Assembly (NCBI GenBank): GCA_958450365.1
Contig: CAUEEP010000928.1
Span: 58,501 to 122,500, forward strand
Direction of reading: 5' to 3'
Length of the DNA stretch: 64,000 bases
Origin: Mesorhabditis belari
Taxonomy: Eukaryota > Nematoda > Chromadorea > Rhabditida > Rhabditidae
Shown here: one piece after another, positions 1 through 15,159 of the stretch
Layout of the letters: each line of letters begins with the position of its first letter
How positions within the stretch are numbered: the first letter of the stretch is position 1
Notes under the pieces: generated by a model
What the model was told of the DNA's origin: nothing
Seen by the model: only the letters and a program-made list of their open reading frames with translations
Database searches by the model: none
Made by a program: the position numbers and the translations under genes

Positions 1-755
1 TCATTGCTGATCATTTCCTTTTCAAGGAAGGAGATCGTTTCCTTCAGGTAGAGATCAATGTCTTCTTTGAATAATATAAAATAATCAATTCAGACAGCTA
101 ATGCTTGCCGTTATTGGCCAAAGGGACGTGGAATCTACCACAACAAGAACAAGACTTTCCTTGTTTGGGTGAATGAGGAAGATCACCTCCGAATCATCTC
201 CATGCAAAATGGAGGAAATGTTGGACAGGTTGGGTGAATTGAAATGTTAAAACGAAAAATGTTAAAGAACAACAATACCAAAACCTAAACGATTTCAGGT
301 GCTCGAGCGTTTGATCAAGGGAGTGAAAATCGTTCAATCTCAAGTTCCATTCTCTCGTGATGAACGCCTTGGATGGCTCACTTTCTGCCCATCAAATTTG
401 GGAACCACTGTTCGTGCCTCGGTTCACATCAGATTGCCAAAGATCTCTGCAAAACCCGATTTCAAGAAAATCTGTGACGGCTTGAAGCTTCAAATTCGCG
501 GTCAGTAGCCGATGCGTGTAAATGAAAACATATTGTCGTTTGTAAGGTAATGAAACAAATTTTTTTTCAGGTATTCACGGTGAGCACTCTGAATCGGTTG
601 GAGGAGTCTATGACATCTCAAACAAGGTTAAATAATGATAAAAAGAGATATAACAAAGAAGAGTTTAGGCTCGTCTTGGATTGACCGAATTCGAGGCTGT
701 GAAACAAATGTATGATGGAATCAAACATTTGATCGAACTTGAGAAGAAAGCTTAG
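1..755 (+). CDS. arginine kinase, 3' part (partial gene)
   Basis: C-terminal half of an ATP:guanidino phosphotransferase, which reversibly transfers phosphate between ATP and arginine as an energy buffer. Five exons are visible: 1-47, 94-228, 299-500, 571-626 and 669-755 (TAG 753-755). All introns are short, GT-AG, and keep phase. Recognised arginine-kinase motifs, in order: [62 protein letters not shown], the loop GIHGEHSES, then GGVYDISNK and [36 protein letters not shown] and the HGEHSES loop are the nucleotide/guanidine-binding elements of the family. The N-terminal part lies outside the window. AATAAA at 832-837 is the likely poly(A) signal. No irregularity seen; it is clearly a functional-looking gene. 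Confidence 0.97.
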
Positions 756-1123
756 ATTAAAGGGATACTCCCAGATCTAAGGCCGGTTATCGTAACATTT
801 GTAATGAGGTGTTTTTATGTAAATTTTGTCTAATAAAAATATTCAAGGAAAGAAACGAAACGAAAAATGAAAGAAAGAAATGGCACATAGCACAGACAGA
901 AATGTTAAAATAAAACGAAGAACACATTTTTAAAGCATGCCAACTTGCTAAAGCTACCATAATCTTACTTCAAATCTTAAAGCCTTTTTTCTAAAATACT
1001 ATTTTTGTTTAGAGTACTGCTTCTCAGCGGTGTTTCTTTTCCGTGTGACCATGATGATGCAAAAATAATGAACATCAATTTATTTTGTTGATTTAAATAA
1101 CTTATGATCATGTTTGCTTTTCA

Positions 1124-1161
1124 TTTCATTCAATTATCCAATTCGGGATAATTGAATGAAA
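1124..1161. repeat. 16-bp perfect inverted repeat (hairpin)
   Basis: TTTCATTCAATTATCC at 1124-1139 is followed after six bases by its exact reverse complement at 1146-1161. It lies 0.37 kb downstream of arginine kinase in non-coding sequence. It could be a small palindrome, a MITE end or a transcript hairpin; nothing else in the flanks decides between these. Confidence 0.7.
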
Positions 1162-1637
1162 CGCCATCACGATCATTTGAATACGCGACCTCGTGTTGGA
1201 GAACAGTCCCATGGAGTACTCTTTTCTCATCTTTGCCTAAGACTTTAGCTGATCTCTAATTGTTCACTTCTCGGGTCTTTACTGCTGATGAGTTAGGGAC
1301 GTGACGTACTTTCCACTCCCCATTCCCCTTCCCCCTCCCCATTCCTCTTCCCCCTCCGCACTCCAGTTCGACTGAATCGTTCAACCCCTTCCCTCCAGCT
1401 CAACTGTACCTTACCTTTTCAGAGTTTAAAAATTTTTAACGGATTTGATTGATAGATGTAATTTTTTATTACCTTCAATTTGACCCTTTTGGTTCAATTC
1501 CCCTTCCTAAAACCAATTTTCCCAACATCATTTTTCCTTTTACAACTAAACTTTTTGAGATTAAACGCTAATGTTATTAGGCATAGCTTTAAAATACATT
1601 TTCATCACAAAATAAAGCACATCTAATCACTCGGAAG

Positions 1638-1711
1638 CTTAGGGGAGCCGAACCAATAACCCCTCTAGCACCAGACTGATAGACAGCGCCACTAACCACT
1701 CGGCCACGCGT
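1638..1711 (-). repeat. tRNA-like sequence inside a dispersed element
   Basis: Read on the minus strand this contains a good RNA polymerase III A box (TGGCCGAGTGGTTA, as in tRNA-Ser/Leu) and B box (GGTTCGGCTCC) at tRNA spacing, but the acceptor arms do not pair, so it is not a functional tRNA. About 150-200 bases downstream on the same strand of the element lies a GTCTGTCTGT-type tract (1865-1890). The same pairing of tRNA-like and GTCTG tract occurs at 11700-11960, so this is better read as a tRNA-derived SINE-like repeat than as a lone tRNA pseudogene. Confidence 0.55.
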
Positions 1712-2181
1712 ATAAAGATTCTGAAATTCAGTCGGAAATTCTGAAAGCAAAAACAGCCCAATTAACCCCCAAAACTAATTAGATTTTTGGAAATTACAAA
1801 ATTTTACATATAATAGGGAAATTTTCAGACCAACTGGCTTAGCCGTTTTTTTCTAAAATCGCATAACAGACAGACACACACAGACATACTCTCTCCTATA
1901 ACAAGTCGAGATGATGTGAATTCAGCTAAACCTCCTCACATCCATGCATGCATCCACGTCTCTTTCCCTTCTCAGTCATCTTCCATCACCGTGGGTCCAA
2001 TATGGATCAAGCTCGATGATTCGCGTCATTTATTTGCATATCTGATTCTTTGATGTCACAAGTTTTTGCTTGTACCGTATGGTCAATCTAAAGTAAAAAG
2101 CGACATTGTATTACACTAGCAAAACTGCTCAACAATTGCTTATTTCTCTGAAAAAACACCAACCTCTTTTCAACTCATGGG

Positions 2182-2262
2182 GGTAACGAAGTTAAACCGT
2201 GACTTCGTTACCGTACCCTAAGCGCGTCGCGCGTTCCTTTAAAAGGCGGCGAAAGCGCCATT
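2182..2262. other. GC-rich structured island
   Basis: An 11-bp perfect stem (GGTAACGAAGT at 2182-2192 with its complement at 2202-2212) is followed by GCGCG/CGCGC and GGCG/CGCC pairs up to about 2262. The GC content and the nested stems are unlike the AT-rich surroundings. It may be a non-coding RNA or the end of a mobile element; no known RNA family was recognised. Confidence 0.4.
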
Positions 2263-2460
2263 TCTCTGGTTTTTTCTAAGAGCTCGCCTCTTTGGTTGGT
2301 TTAGAATTTGTTGCAATGATCTCGATAACCAATAAGTATCGTTCTAACAACTCTCACAGTACTCTTTTCTTATTTCATAATCTATTATGCAAAAAATAGG
2401 ACTGTTTTGATGTATAGTATTTATTATATATAACAAAGCAAAAATGTCTCGTGATCCCTT

Positions 2461-6374
<3,914 letters not shown>

Positions 6375-9300
6375 GATTCTCGTTATTGAACCCAATCCAA
6401 TAAGTTTCCCGTGTCAAAATTTTCCCTTTTCCCTTTTTTTATCAGTTTATTGCGATTTTTAACGAGCCGGATCCTTTGAAAAATCTGTGAAGAAACACAT
6501 AAAACTCAATTGAAAATCAGAACTAAAAAACGGTTACGTTTTTTGAATTTTTAACATTGAAGACAAAATGTTATCTTTATTCTCTGATTTTCTTTAGATT
6601 CAAAGACTAAATTGATCAAGAAAAGCAAAAAAACAACTAAATTTCACAACTCAAAATGCTCGGCAGAGATAAGCTTAATTCAAAAAGCCATCCGGAGTAC
6701 GGTAGCTAAACGCGTCTTTTAGAAACTTTCCAATTCAAAGTACATCATTGAATCTCAGTAAGCCTAAGAACACCGTGGTAAAATTCTATTTTGAGTACGG
6801 TAGTTTTTGGGATGAGTTACTTCTTACTTCATTAGAGCATCTTTTAGTACATTGGCGTGTATAAGTGTGACTCACAAGTAGAATCCCCCACAGACCGGGG
6901 CTGATCGGCTGATGGGGAGGATCATCCTCCCCTCCCCTGTCCCCCTCACATGTCCCTTTCCCTGTCCTATTCCTATTCTTCCATTCCTCCATTTCTCATC
7001 CATCACCGATTTGTCCCCCATTCTTTTTTCAATTGTTGACTGACCATTTTTCCGTCAAAATAACTCCCACACGCTTATTTACGAGATTTCTCCCAATTTA
7101 TCACAGCTCGTTGGTTTATGTGAATGTTTTAGATTCGGTCTTGGGTTGTTGTCAATTTTTCTATTAAATTAACTTCTATTCCTTTTGCTTTCGAGGGAAA
7201 GACAAGGTTTGGTCTGGCTTTACTGTGGTTTACAAATACTTGGGCCAAGCCAGGCCTGGACCGGCCTGGCTTGCAAGTCATAGGACCCAGTTGGAACAAC
7301 CCTAAGCAAAAAGCGCGGACAGCTTTGCGGCGCCGAATAACTCAATCCACTTTTATCACCTGCTTCTCAATCCTTGCAAATCCCCTCCAAAATGATCCTC
7401 ATTCTCCTTCTCATTCTCTTCTTTTCCACAAAAGTTCCTCGTTTCTTTTTTCATCATTTTTTCTTTTCCTTTCTCATCATCAATTTGATGTCTTTTCTTC
7501 GCTTTTTCTCGATTTTCCCATTTTTCTTTAACTTTTCCAATGAGTTCTTGTGCTGTTCAACTGTTCATTTACTCCCAGTCGCACTGGTCCAATTCAACAT
7601 TGCTTCTTTTCTTTTGCAAACTTGCATCTGAGGTTTAATTTTGGTCCTTGCAAAGTTTGCAAAGAAGTTGTTTATCTTGCTTGTAAAGTGATAACCTGGA
7701 AGTATCAAAATACACATTGCTTTACACACTCAAGAGGGCATTCGTGCAGAATGGAGATTTTTTGATCTTTTCTCTCTTTTTCCCATTCTCAAGTTGCTCA
7801 TCATTCCCATCAAAATGTGAGGGTGTCCCTTCCGTTATGTCCCATCATGTCTATCCGGTGTCCCTCAATGTCTATCCCGTGCAGAGTTGTTCCAAAAATC
7901 TTGTCCAAGTTAAAGCCAAAGCCATTGCCCGAGCTTGGCCTTGACCTGGGTTTTTTTGGGAAGCTAAGCCAAAATCAAAGCAAGGGTAGCAATTGCCTTG
8001 TCTTGCCTTGCCACGGCTTGGTTTGGGATCTCTGGCAAGCTAACGAAAGCCATGCCGAAAGCGAAATTCGTGTAGAAAAACCAGACCAGGGTTAAGCAAA
8101 GGTTAAGAGATTGGCCAGGACCTGGCTCACAATCAGGCTAAAAATTGGTCCTAAGAAAAGCCCCTTGTCCCCTCTTGCCCCCCCCCCCCTCTTTGTGTCC
8201 CTATCTTCTCCCGTCGCATTCTCTCTTTCTCATCCAAAGGTCAATCTCTTTCTCCATTCTATCCATTCTATTTCGAATCTTTGCCATTTAATGTTCTTTT
8301 CCATTTTCTCCTCATTTCTTGTGTAAGAATCCATTTTCTTTATTTCTCCCTTTTTCCCCCAAGAGAACAGACTTATTTTGAGTCGGCCGGCGATTTCTGA
8401 TCGGATTTATCGCCGTCTTATCGGCAGCCTAAAACGTTAACGATAAACTTTCACCATTTCCAGCTTTCTCCTTGTTCAAGCTAACACGTTAACTGCTGCT
8501 CTCAATGCAAACCTTTTCAGTAGATCTGTCCCCTAACCAGTTAACATGCAAATTTAACCTCCTAACTTGCATTTTTACATGTTTTGCTACGATATTGAAT
8601 AAACTTAGGCTAGAATAAATTTATTTTAGCCTAACAGAGCTTAATCTAGCATCTCTTCATATACTTGCCTACATTTTAATCGCTAATGTTCTAACTATGA
8701 GGTACAAATGTCTCTATTGTGATTGAGTTGTGGAGGTGAAAAAAAAGAAAGAAAGAAAAGAGTTCACCTGAGACTCTTTTCCTGACACCCAAAAACTCGT
8801 TGATGAGTGAGTGATTGTACTGAGAAATATTTGGAGGAAAATGAGGGTGAAAAACGGAAAAGAAATGGGAAATGAGAGACCTTTTAACCAAAAGTTTTTC
8901 CAGGAAGATGTAGTTGTAAAACTTTGAAGTGATTGAGAGATTTAATACCCATGCTTTATTTTCATAAACAATATCTTTGCAAATTGTTCTTTCTCGTCTC
9001 GATTCTTTGTGCTTGTCCTTTTTTTGGAGTTATCACGGCCATTTTGAATGAATAACCATGCTTTAAAGGTCCATAACTTTGTCTAGAGATAAAATATTTT
9101 TGAATTTTTATATTTTTTATATTAATCTTGACTTTGGAAATCCGACCACTCAAACCGTGAAATTCTCTATCTCTGTTTGACTTTCCTTGGCTTTGCCTAA
9201 TCACATACTTGCCCCAAAAACCTCATTCTAATCATTTCTTCTTTATTTTCCCTTTTCAAATGATCGATGATAATATTTCTGTTATTGAATAGCTGAAGGC

Positions 9301-9443
9301 TATTATCTTTCGATGAAAACTAATGTATTCGAGGAAAATAATCATAAATCATACTGCTTTGATGAGATAAAAGAGAACTAAATTCTTCGTTTCTCAATGT
9401 TTCGAAAGATTTACTTTATTTAAAATACCGATTCTATTTTCAG
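6375..9443. other. intergenic region, divergent promoters side; repeats only
   Basis: Upstream of the minus-strand esterase and of the plus-strand exons that start at 9444. No supported exon was found. Long pyrimidine-rich runs (7380-7560, 8160-8345, including about a dozen consecutive C at 8180-8192) and CCTGG-word repeat clusters at about 7240-7310 and 7880-8150 fill much of it. The promoter of the esterase should lie just above 6374, but no motif stands out. Confidence 0.5.
7880..8150. repeat. CCTGG/CCAGG-word repeat cluster
   Basis: A stretch built of short words such as GCCTTGCC, CTTGGCC, ACCTGG, CAGGACCTGG and AAGCC, opening with GAGTTGTTCCAAAA. A smaller cluster at 7240-7310 has CCAGGCCTGG and GTTGGAACAACCC. 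Similar clusters occur at a dozen places in the window (see 52438-52695). There is no fixed unit length, so it is not a simple tandem repeat. Confidence 0.55.
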
Positions 9444-12120
9444 AAAAGAGATCAATTCATTCAATTTCCCCATTCAAACTGGTTCTCCTCGCCGTCACAA
9501 TGCTCAGTCCGGCGATGCTCAAATCGATGGGACGCCGGTTGGGGAGATAAATAGAAATTGACAGATATTGAGAATATCAACACATACCGTAACCATTCTA
9601 ATAGAAGGCTTCGATTCCACTCTATTTCATGCCCCAGTTACAGTATACCCAAAGATCAAGATCTTCTAAAAAATGAGTGTTTTTTATGGATTTTCATGCG
9701 GTTTTCCATGTCAATATTTTTTTAGCCTATAACTATTATATAAAGCATTTGGGAGTCTTTTAAAAAAACATTTTGTTATCCGAGAGTTGAAAAAAAGCAA
9801 GAAAATGAAAAACTTTTGTCCAAAGGGACTATTTGAATGTTTAAGGTAATATAATACTCCAAGGAAATACAAATATCATCTATGAATTCATCATTTTCCA
9901 GTACTTCCCGAGAAGTGAACCTTCCCCTCGATGGTCCTCGTTCCAGAGATTCCAAGGGAAATCTTCTACCGCTCCTCGAAGAAGAAGAGGTCATCCATGT
10001 TCGTTTTTAAAGATTAAATCACTAATTTTATCAACATTTGATCTGTTAATTGGCTCCTACAAGCTTTTCGGATATTGGGTACATTGAGATGAAAGGGATT
10101 GATCTGATTGTGTGATGGAAAACGTGTACGACAATTAATCACTGAATAAAAAGGGAATTGAGAGGAAAGATTTAGGAAAAAGAGGGGAAATTGAGGAGGA
10201 AAAGGACAAAACGATTGGAAATCAGAGGAAAGATTATTTGGAAAAGTAAAGTACTGAAATATCAGTTTCCGTAACCGGAATCAAACCCTCGATCTTTCGA
10301 ACATTTAGCCAAGACTGCTCGGTCAAAATACTTGAACACACCAAATAACGAGGTTTCAAAGGCTTCTTCTAAATTTTTAAAATTCTATTCTTCTAAACTT
10401 CTAAATTTAGATTTTAAATGTCTAAAGATAGTATTTATAGAAAACACTTCGGGCTTGCGAATGATAAAAAATACAGTTTCATTGAGCTATCCAATGCTGA
10501 GAAAACAAAAAAAAAGAGAGAAAAGATCTTCAAGTTATACCGCAATATTCTATCAATATGGCTGCTGTTTGGGAGTAAAACAATGGGTTACAGAATGTAA
10601 AATTTGTCGAAAAATATAGCCAAATTCAAGGGGAAAATTGGTCCCAAAAATTTAGGCATAGTAATGCCTAAAGCGAGCACATCACCAGTCATTTTCACAG
10701 GCCTTCTTTTGTTTTGTAGATGATTCAAAAAGATGATATTTAGCTGTAAATTTGTAACTGGGGGTTTTTGGGGTCGGCGAGTCGATTGGAGTTATTCATT
10801 TTATTGAGTCTTCTCGGGATTGTCTGGTCAAATCGAGTCTATTTTATATTGTTCGAAAGCCTAAAGTGTCTTCTTTAAAACAGTATAAAGTCCAGAATAA
10901 TATTATCTCTAAATTATTGACCTTCAAAGTTCAAAATTGCTCATTCAAAAACCGCGGATAATTCCCCAGATGTCCCCCGAAACCCTAGATAACAGGCAAG
11001 AGCCGAGAAAATTAATTGTAAGACGTAATGCAAAAGATTTTCCGAGATATTATGTTTTATCTAACGATAATAAGGCTAATATTAAGCCAAGTGTTTGTCC
11101 GAGAATTTTTAAAAGCAAAATGTGTAAGTTGAGACGACGAGGAAGTTTCGAGAAAAATCGAGGAAATCATCTGTAATTTCAGACACAAAAGCTTTTTTTT
11201 CAGTACAATGGTCGTCGACGAGCCTCAAATCATTCGATTCTCGATTTTGATGGAGATAGTGAGTATTTGATTGATTGATCCATTGATTGATTCCAAATTA
11301 TTCATTTCAAACTGTATTTAGCCGCTGTCATGCTTCGCGGGGTCTTCGAGCAGGTGAGAAAATACAGAAATCGCATGAGAAAGATCAACTTTAAGACTCC
11401 CATGAAAAATGATCGGATTCTTTATATACTCGAGGCAGTTCACAGAATAATAAAGATAAAATAGTCCGTCCATTCACAAACAAATCTAGCTGGATCTACC
11501 AGCTCGGTCAGCTTCGAATGTAACTCAATCCTCTTATGAATGGACGGGCCAGTTTTATCTCCATTGAGTTCCATTAGATAGCCTAGTCATTTTTATATCA
11601 AAATATAGAAAAAACAAACAAAAATATCAATTCTGAACAAAGATATGAGCGCAAGAAGCACTACTCTAAATGCCCGGAAACTAGACAGGAGTCTATCTAT
11701 CTACTATATATAAAAGAGCAGTGTCTGTTCGTCTGACTGTCTGTACGGGCATTTTCCTCGGCCGTTTTTGAACAATAAAGCTAAAACCTCTTTAAAAAAA
11801 CCTTAGAATATATTGTAGTTGTGCTATTTAAAAAATCAAACTTGGGTGTTTCACCAAAAATATCCGAGAATCGAGCCCGGACCGCGTGGTTCGTAGACAA
11901 GCTCGCTCCCGACTACATTACGGCGACAAAGCATTCGGTCAGAAAAAGCCGCTGTTAGGCGAGTTTTTCGGCTGGTACTGTGATATAAACCGATTTGTTG
12001 GCTGAAATTGCCCTTCAGGAGGCCCTTCCAAGTCGATCGGGAAATCGTCGAGCATCGGTGATTGCAATGAATGCAAAACAAGATCGAGAAAGAAGAGGAT
12101 CGCTGACTGCAAATGTTAAG
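9444..12120 (+). CDS. unrecognised multi-exon gene, basic Ser/Arg-rich product (exons only)
   Basis: Several plus-strand exons with good splice sites join in phase: 11204-11258 (phase 0 in), 11322-11353, then 12019-12120, giving YNGRRRASNHSILDFDGD, TAVMLRGVFEQ and SRSGNRRASVIAMN..DRERRGSLTANVK. Two upstream exons, 9444-9537 (TGSPRRHNAQSGDAQIDGTP) and one starting at 9902 (YFPRSEPSPRWSSFQRFQGK), also join in phase 0. At least one exon between about 10000 and 11200 is missing from this model. The RRAS and RRGS motifs look like basophilic-kinase phosphorylation sites, suggesting a disordered cytoplasmic region. Neither the start nor the end is seen. The exons could be a long N-terminus of the phosphoesterase gene that begins at 15160, which lies on the same strand with no gene between. 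A second reading of 9500-10010 gives a 48-residue two-exon frame beginning MLSPAMLKSMGRR. I do not recognise the family. Confidence 0.5.
10265..10330 (-). repeat. tRNA-like fragment (B box only)
   Basis: On the minus strand GGTTTGATTCC matches a pol III B box, preceded by an anticodon-arm-like stretch with TTCGAAA. No convincing A box or acceptor stem. Probably another decayed tRNA-derived repeat. Confidence 0.35.
10430..10960. repeat. dispersed repeat family A, copy 3
   Basis: The longest copy: CTTCGGGCTTGCGAATG near 10450, GGCTGCTGTTTGGGAGT near 10560, TTATTGAGTCTTCTCGGG near 10800, CTAAAGTGTCTTCTTTAAA near 10860 and GACCTTCAAAGTTC near 10918. It lies in the gap between exons of the unrecognised gene. 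Confidence 0.7.
11454..11560 (+). ncRNA. long imperfect hairpin, microRNA-precursor-like
   Basis: The 5' arm AGATAAAATAGTCCGTCC..ATTCA (11454-11476) pairs with the 3' arm TGAATGGACGGGCC..TTTTATCT (11537-11560); only the middle two or three positions mismatch. The roughly 60-base loop holds a second small hairpin (AGCTGG/CCAGCT). This suits an miRNA precursor with a long loop or the two ends of a small inverted-repeat element. It lies in an intron of the unrecognised gene. Expression data would be needed to choose. Confidence 0.4.
11700..11960. repeat. SINE-like element: CTACTATATATAAAA + GTCTG tract + tRNA-like part
   Basis: Begins CTACTATATATAAAAGAG and GTCTGTTCGTCTGACTGTC, then runs to a tRNA-like part read on the minus strand (11868-11950) with B box GGGCTCGATTC and an anticodon loop CTACGAA (ACG, Arg). 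The same opening occurs at 46598-46660 (CTACTATATATAAAACAGAA, GTCTGTATGTCTGTCTGTG) and, reversed, at 1865-1890. Acceptor arms are not paired, so no functional tRNA is claimed. Confidence 0.5.
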
Positions 12121-15100
12121 GTGAAGAAAAAAATAGAAAAGAAAAAGAAGATATGGATAAGAGATTACACTCATCTATCAAATAATACTTTTCTAAAGCT
12201 TCCCAACTTTTGAAAGCTACCGTAATCTTGTTTCAACTACTCAAAACAAAAGTTCCATTAAAGTTGATCGATAATTCCGTGAATGTAATCTCTTAAACAT
12301 TTTTTTTTGTTGCCCATTGTGGTCTTTTTGTGATGATCGATGTCATGTCTTTGCGTGAAATGACACATGTTTTTCCGTCTTTATAAGTCGAAAAATCTTA
12401 TTTTTTGTCCAAGTCTATTATAATCCAATTTCAATATATTATCTTGTTTTTGGTTTTACTTGTTTATCTATTCGGGAAAAAGAAAGAAGAAATATTATCC
12501 TTTGGTCAAGCAAAAAGGAAAAATGTTTTGAAAAGTGTGGTGATCAGTTTGGATCGAATTTCAGAGCTTTTTATCCATTGGGCAATTCTTGACAAATAAA
12601 CAACTTTGACGTTGAAATAACACTCACAGTTTAATGGGTTATATATGATTTTTGATGAGTTAAGAAAATAGTATTAGGTTGGCAAGAAAGTTCTCGGAAA
12701 AAGTTTACACGATGATTTCTCAAAAACCAAGCCATGAATTCTCCCCAGATTTTTTTAATAAACTTGACTATATTTCAAAAAGTTTTTAACAAAAAAAGCA
12801 GATTGGGCTTTAGGTAAAAAAATAAGAGATTTCTTCAACTGAAGTGACTTGGTCACTTTTTGAGTGACCAGCCTTTAGACAAGTTTTTAATGGGTTAATG
12901 GATAGGCAAGGGGTCCCATTCAAAACCTAAAATCAAGTACTTAAAATAGGGAAAATTTGTGACTAAGGCAAATCTTATCTAATACTTTAACTTTTCAGAA
13001 TCATCTATTTTAGCAAACACTCAGTGCCAAGAAGATGAAACCAAAAAATCTATTTTTTTAAAAATACAGCTTCTCTGTAGAAAATTTTTGGCCAAAAATA
13101 GAGATTATAGAGCGTATTGCTCATTTATGCTAGCTTTACCTCATAAGGAATCGTTTTTCTCGTGCAAAAAGTAAGTTGAATTTAAGCTGGAAAATAACAA
13201 TTTTTCAAAAATCTCTAAAATTTTAAGGGAAAGCTGTACTCACTTTTTTTACGAGTAATTTCTTGGAGTCGACTTGTAAATAATAGAAGAAAATGTTCTT
13301 GAATTGGTAGATTCGCTTTTAAGAAATTCCAGTCAAACTTTTTCCGAGAACTTTCTTTCCAACCTAATAAATACGTGAAATCAATTTAAGTTCATCAAGT
13401 TTAGTTTAGACTTGAAGTACGACTGAACACAAGTCTTCAATTCTAGCTGATCCTTAATATACCAGAATTCTTCTATTCTTTCATTCTTATAATCCAAGAA
13501 TATACGGTAAATTAGACTTTCAATTTTAATTTTGGAGCATCTTTTGCGTGAAAATTCTCACCTTTTCCTCAAATGATCTCAAGAGTTCGCAAAAAATTTG
13601 AGATAATTTCTCACCTCTGAAGGGCCAACTGTTTTGATTGGACGAAGGATTAAAGAAGCAAACGAAATGAGAATATAAAGGAAAAGCTTTGAAAAAGGGG
13701 AAACAACTGACGTTCTTGATCAAAAAATGGATTTTTCTTGATCGATTTCACTCAATCTCAAGAAAAAGGAGAGACAAAAAGATCCACGAGAATCACAGGA
13801 TATCTCTTAGATCAATTCGGGAATTGAAAAGGGATACGATAGAATGAAAGATTGCAATAAAAAAGAAGATTGAAAGATTGAAAGAGGACTGGGTCTTTCT
13901 CCAATTCTCTCGACAACAATCACCCATCTTTGCTCAATTCTTTTCAAATTCTTCTCCAATTCTTCTTTGAAATATCCGACAAATTGTTCAAATTGTTCAA
14001 TTGTTCAAACTTTTGCAGAGTATCTCTTGGCAAATTGCGCTTTCATTTCCTTTCCCAAATTCCCAAATCCTAATCCAAAATCAGAATTTGTCAAATAAAT
14101 GGGCAAACGCACGAAAATCGGTTTGAAATTTTGAACTGCATTCTTTAATTACCTTAAAATATGCTTTGCGGCAGCTATGGATAGTGAATTTGAATTTGGG
14201 ACGCATTTATTTTCGAAATCAAAGACAAATTGCATTTCGATTTTTGTTTGATTGATTAGTGTTGATTTGTGATCATCGAAAACGTGGGGAAACGACGGGT
14301 TTTTGGCCACCCAAAAAGACAAGAAGTGATCGACATGTTGGGCCAATGATAGAAAAAATGAACGAAAGAAAAGAAAATCAGAGGATAAGATAGATCACCG
14401 ACCATTTCTTTGCTTTGTTCTCTCTTTTCTTTCATCAGTTGCTCCCCTTTTGACCTCTTTCCTTTCGTTCCCATAAACTCGAATTGACTTTTCCCATTGA
14501 CCTTTCAATTTTTGTTTTTAAATTTGTTACTTCCTCTCCGGAGTCTACTTCACAGACTATTTGGAAATGACTTGAATGGGCAGTCAAGCATCAAATTTTT
14601 TTAGCTTTTTATAGAGACAACATTGTAGAGACAATTCTTCTATTAGCCTCAAAAGGCTAGGCCCAAAAAAGGCAAATGACTGCAAGCTTCTGTTGATTCG
14701 CTCAATTCAGCTTTAACTTTTGATTTTTCAAAGTTATTTATCTCTATTGTTATAAAACTTGTAGTGTTTTCTATTAAAATATATAAAAATTACTCTTGTC
14801 TCTGTCAAAATTTATGAGCATTTCTGGGTTGATTACCCAATCACAAGTCCCTTACTGTAAAAAGCCTCAAAACTATACAAGAATCAAGTTCTTTTTGCTC
14901 TAGGATATGTATACTTTAGAGTACGAACTTTGCTCTTCAATTTTTGAATCTAACTTTAGAATTAAATTCCAGCAAAAATCCTTTCTTTTTTTTAAATCGC
15001 TGAAAACAATAAGGAACCTCCTTTTCCCTCACTTTCAAAGGAGATCCCATTTATTTCCCCCTTAATCACCCTTCTTTTCCTCTAACTTTTTAGAGCTTGA

Positions 15101-15159
15101 TCTCTTTTTTGATATCTTTTCCATTTCCGTCAAAACATCAATCCATTTTCAATTCTAGA
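12121..15159. other. non-coding stretch: one MITE, otherwise nothing recognised
   Basis: Apart from the 694-bp MITE at 12674-13367 no exon or RNA gene was found. The stretch is AT-rich with scattered poly(T). It may be a large intron if the exons before 12120 belong to the phosphoesterase gene, or simply intergenic. Confidence 0.45.
12674..13367. mobile_element. mariner-type non-autonomous element (MITE, 694 bp)
   Basis: Ends in about 32-bp terminal inverted repeats that begin TTAGGTTGG and continue AAGAAAGTTCTCGG, AAAAAGTTT. It is flanked on both sides by TA (12672-12673 and 13368-13369), the target duplication of Tc1/mariner elements. The opening TTAGGTTGGCAAG resembles the ends of the autonomous-type mariner copy at 51294-52402 (TTAGATTGGCAAG). 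No transposase sequence remains inside. Confidence 0.85.

Larger units (their letters stand above)
756..2460. other. intergenic region between arginine kinase and esterase (tail to tail)
   Basis: No coding exon was found. It contains the arginine-kinase poly(A) signal, a 16-bp perfect hairpin at 1124-1161, a pyrimidine-rich stretch near 1310-1400, a tRNA-like element with a (GTCT)-type repeat at about 1620-1900, and a GC-rich structured island at 2180-2262. The two genes converge here: TTTATT at 2420-2425 read on the minus strand is AATAAA and probably ends the esterase mRNA. Confidence 0.6.

Noticed and set aside
1285..1310. CTGATGAG resembling a hammerhead ribozyme core
   Set aside because: No GAAAC partner and no flanking stems in the right order; eight bases match by chance.
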